Below the pieces are notes generated by a model, which saw only the letters and a list, made by a program, of their open reading frames with translations, did no database searches and was not told the origin of the DNA. From contig CAZVPZ010000027.1 of assembly GCA_964629245.1 (NCBI GenBank), forward strand, positions 1-11,641: a DNA stretch of 11,641 bases. Direction: 5' to 3'. Source of the stretch: CAZVPZ01 sp964629245 (GTDB lineage: Archaea > Nanohalarchaeota > Nanosalinia > Nanosalinales > Nanosalinaceae). Numbering within the stretch: the stretch's first letter is position 1; each line of letters starts with the position of its first letter. A program made the position numbers and the translations under genes. Positions 11,571 through 11,641 of the stretch are shown here, one piece after another.

Positions 11571-11641
11571 GTCGGGGTCGCATAGCCTGGCCATTGCGGT
11601 AGCTTGCTAAGCTACTGGGCGAGAGCCCACGCGGGTTCAAA
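11571..11641 (+). tRNA. tRNA-Ser(GCT), 3' end cut by the window
   Basis: The 5' acceptor strand is GTCGGGG (11571-11577). A D-arm follows (GCAT, a loop with GCCTGGCC, then TTGC). The anticodon stem is GTAGC/GCTAC (11599-11603 and 11611-11615) around loop TTGCTAA, with anticodon GCT at 11606-11608. A long variable arm with GGGC/GCCC marks a class II tRNA, and the first half of the T-arm is GCGGGTTCAAA. The layout matches archaeal tRNA-Ser reading AGC and AGU. The D-stem shows one T-T mismatch at its inner pair. The 3' T-stem and acceptor strands lie beyond the window, so an intron elsewhere or the CCA end cannot be judged. No intron is present through the anticodon loop. Confidence 0.88.

Noticed and set aside
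1..11641. CRISPR arrays, insertion sequences, integrases, attachment sites or replication origin repeats
   Set aside because: I saw no direct-repeat array, transposase or integrase motif and no long repeats; the window looks like ordinary dense archaeal chromosome.

Overview
The window is archaeal chromosome. It encodes AglB/STT3, SecF followed by SecD, an archaeal NAC, an archaeal TctA-like permease, a PRC-barrel protein and an archaeal-style tRNA-Ser(GCT). Most genes have a TATA-like box centred about 25-30 nt before the start codon and no Shine-Dalgarno sequence, which points to leaderless transcripts. The sequence is moderately GC-rich, Arg AGG and Ile ATA codons are common, and many proteins are acidic. 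Several small proteins resemble haloarchaeal ones. However, CTAG tetranucleotides are frequent here, and classical haloarchaea tend to avoid CTAG. A euryarchaeal or DPANN lineage (for example a nanohaloarchaeon-like organism) fits, but I cannot assign the taxon from the sequence alone.

Layout. (1) Positions 1-4617 hold a protein-biogenesis block. It contains a truncated aglB (minus), divergent overlapping secF-secD (plus), an NAD(P)-dependent short-chain dehydrogenase (plus) and a convergent nac (minus). These cover ribosome-exit chaperoning, translocation across the membrane and N-glycosylation. (2) Positions 4668-7755 hold a TctA-family permease, an AI-2E/PerM-family membrane protein and a secreted or anchored lamin-tail-domain protein with three N-glycosylation sequons. 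(3) Positions 7752-8601 hold two small membrane proteins (minus) and a zinc-ribbon protein (plus). (4) Positions 8635-10206 hold an OGG1-type 8-oxoguanine DNA glycosylase. It is followed by a compact operon of a 57-residue membrane protein, a MazG-type pyrophosphohydrolase and a 70-residue ubiquitin-like MoaD/ThiS/SAMP protein. The first and third of these are easy to miss: one is very short, and the other appears to start at ATC. (5) Positions 10241-11641 hold a winged-helix regulator, a small membrane protein (minus), a PRC-barrel protein (minus), a divergent four-cysteine zinc-finger protein and the 5' part of tRNA-Ser(GCT), cut by the window edge.

Genes are tightly packed, with no intergenic gap above about 120 bp. 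Two convergent pairs share a CTAG palindrome as both stop codons. I see no CRISPR array, insertion sequence, transposase, integrase or rRNA. The features most worth a second look are the ATC-started ubiquitin-like gene, the inverted repeats at the secF and PRC-barrel/zinc-finger promoters, the single TATA element between nac and the permease, and two extra hydrophobic segments in SecD.
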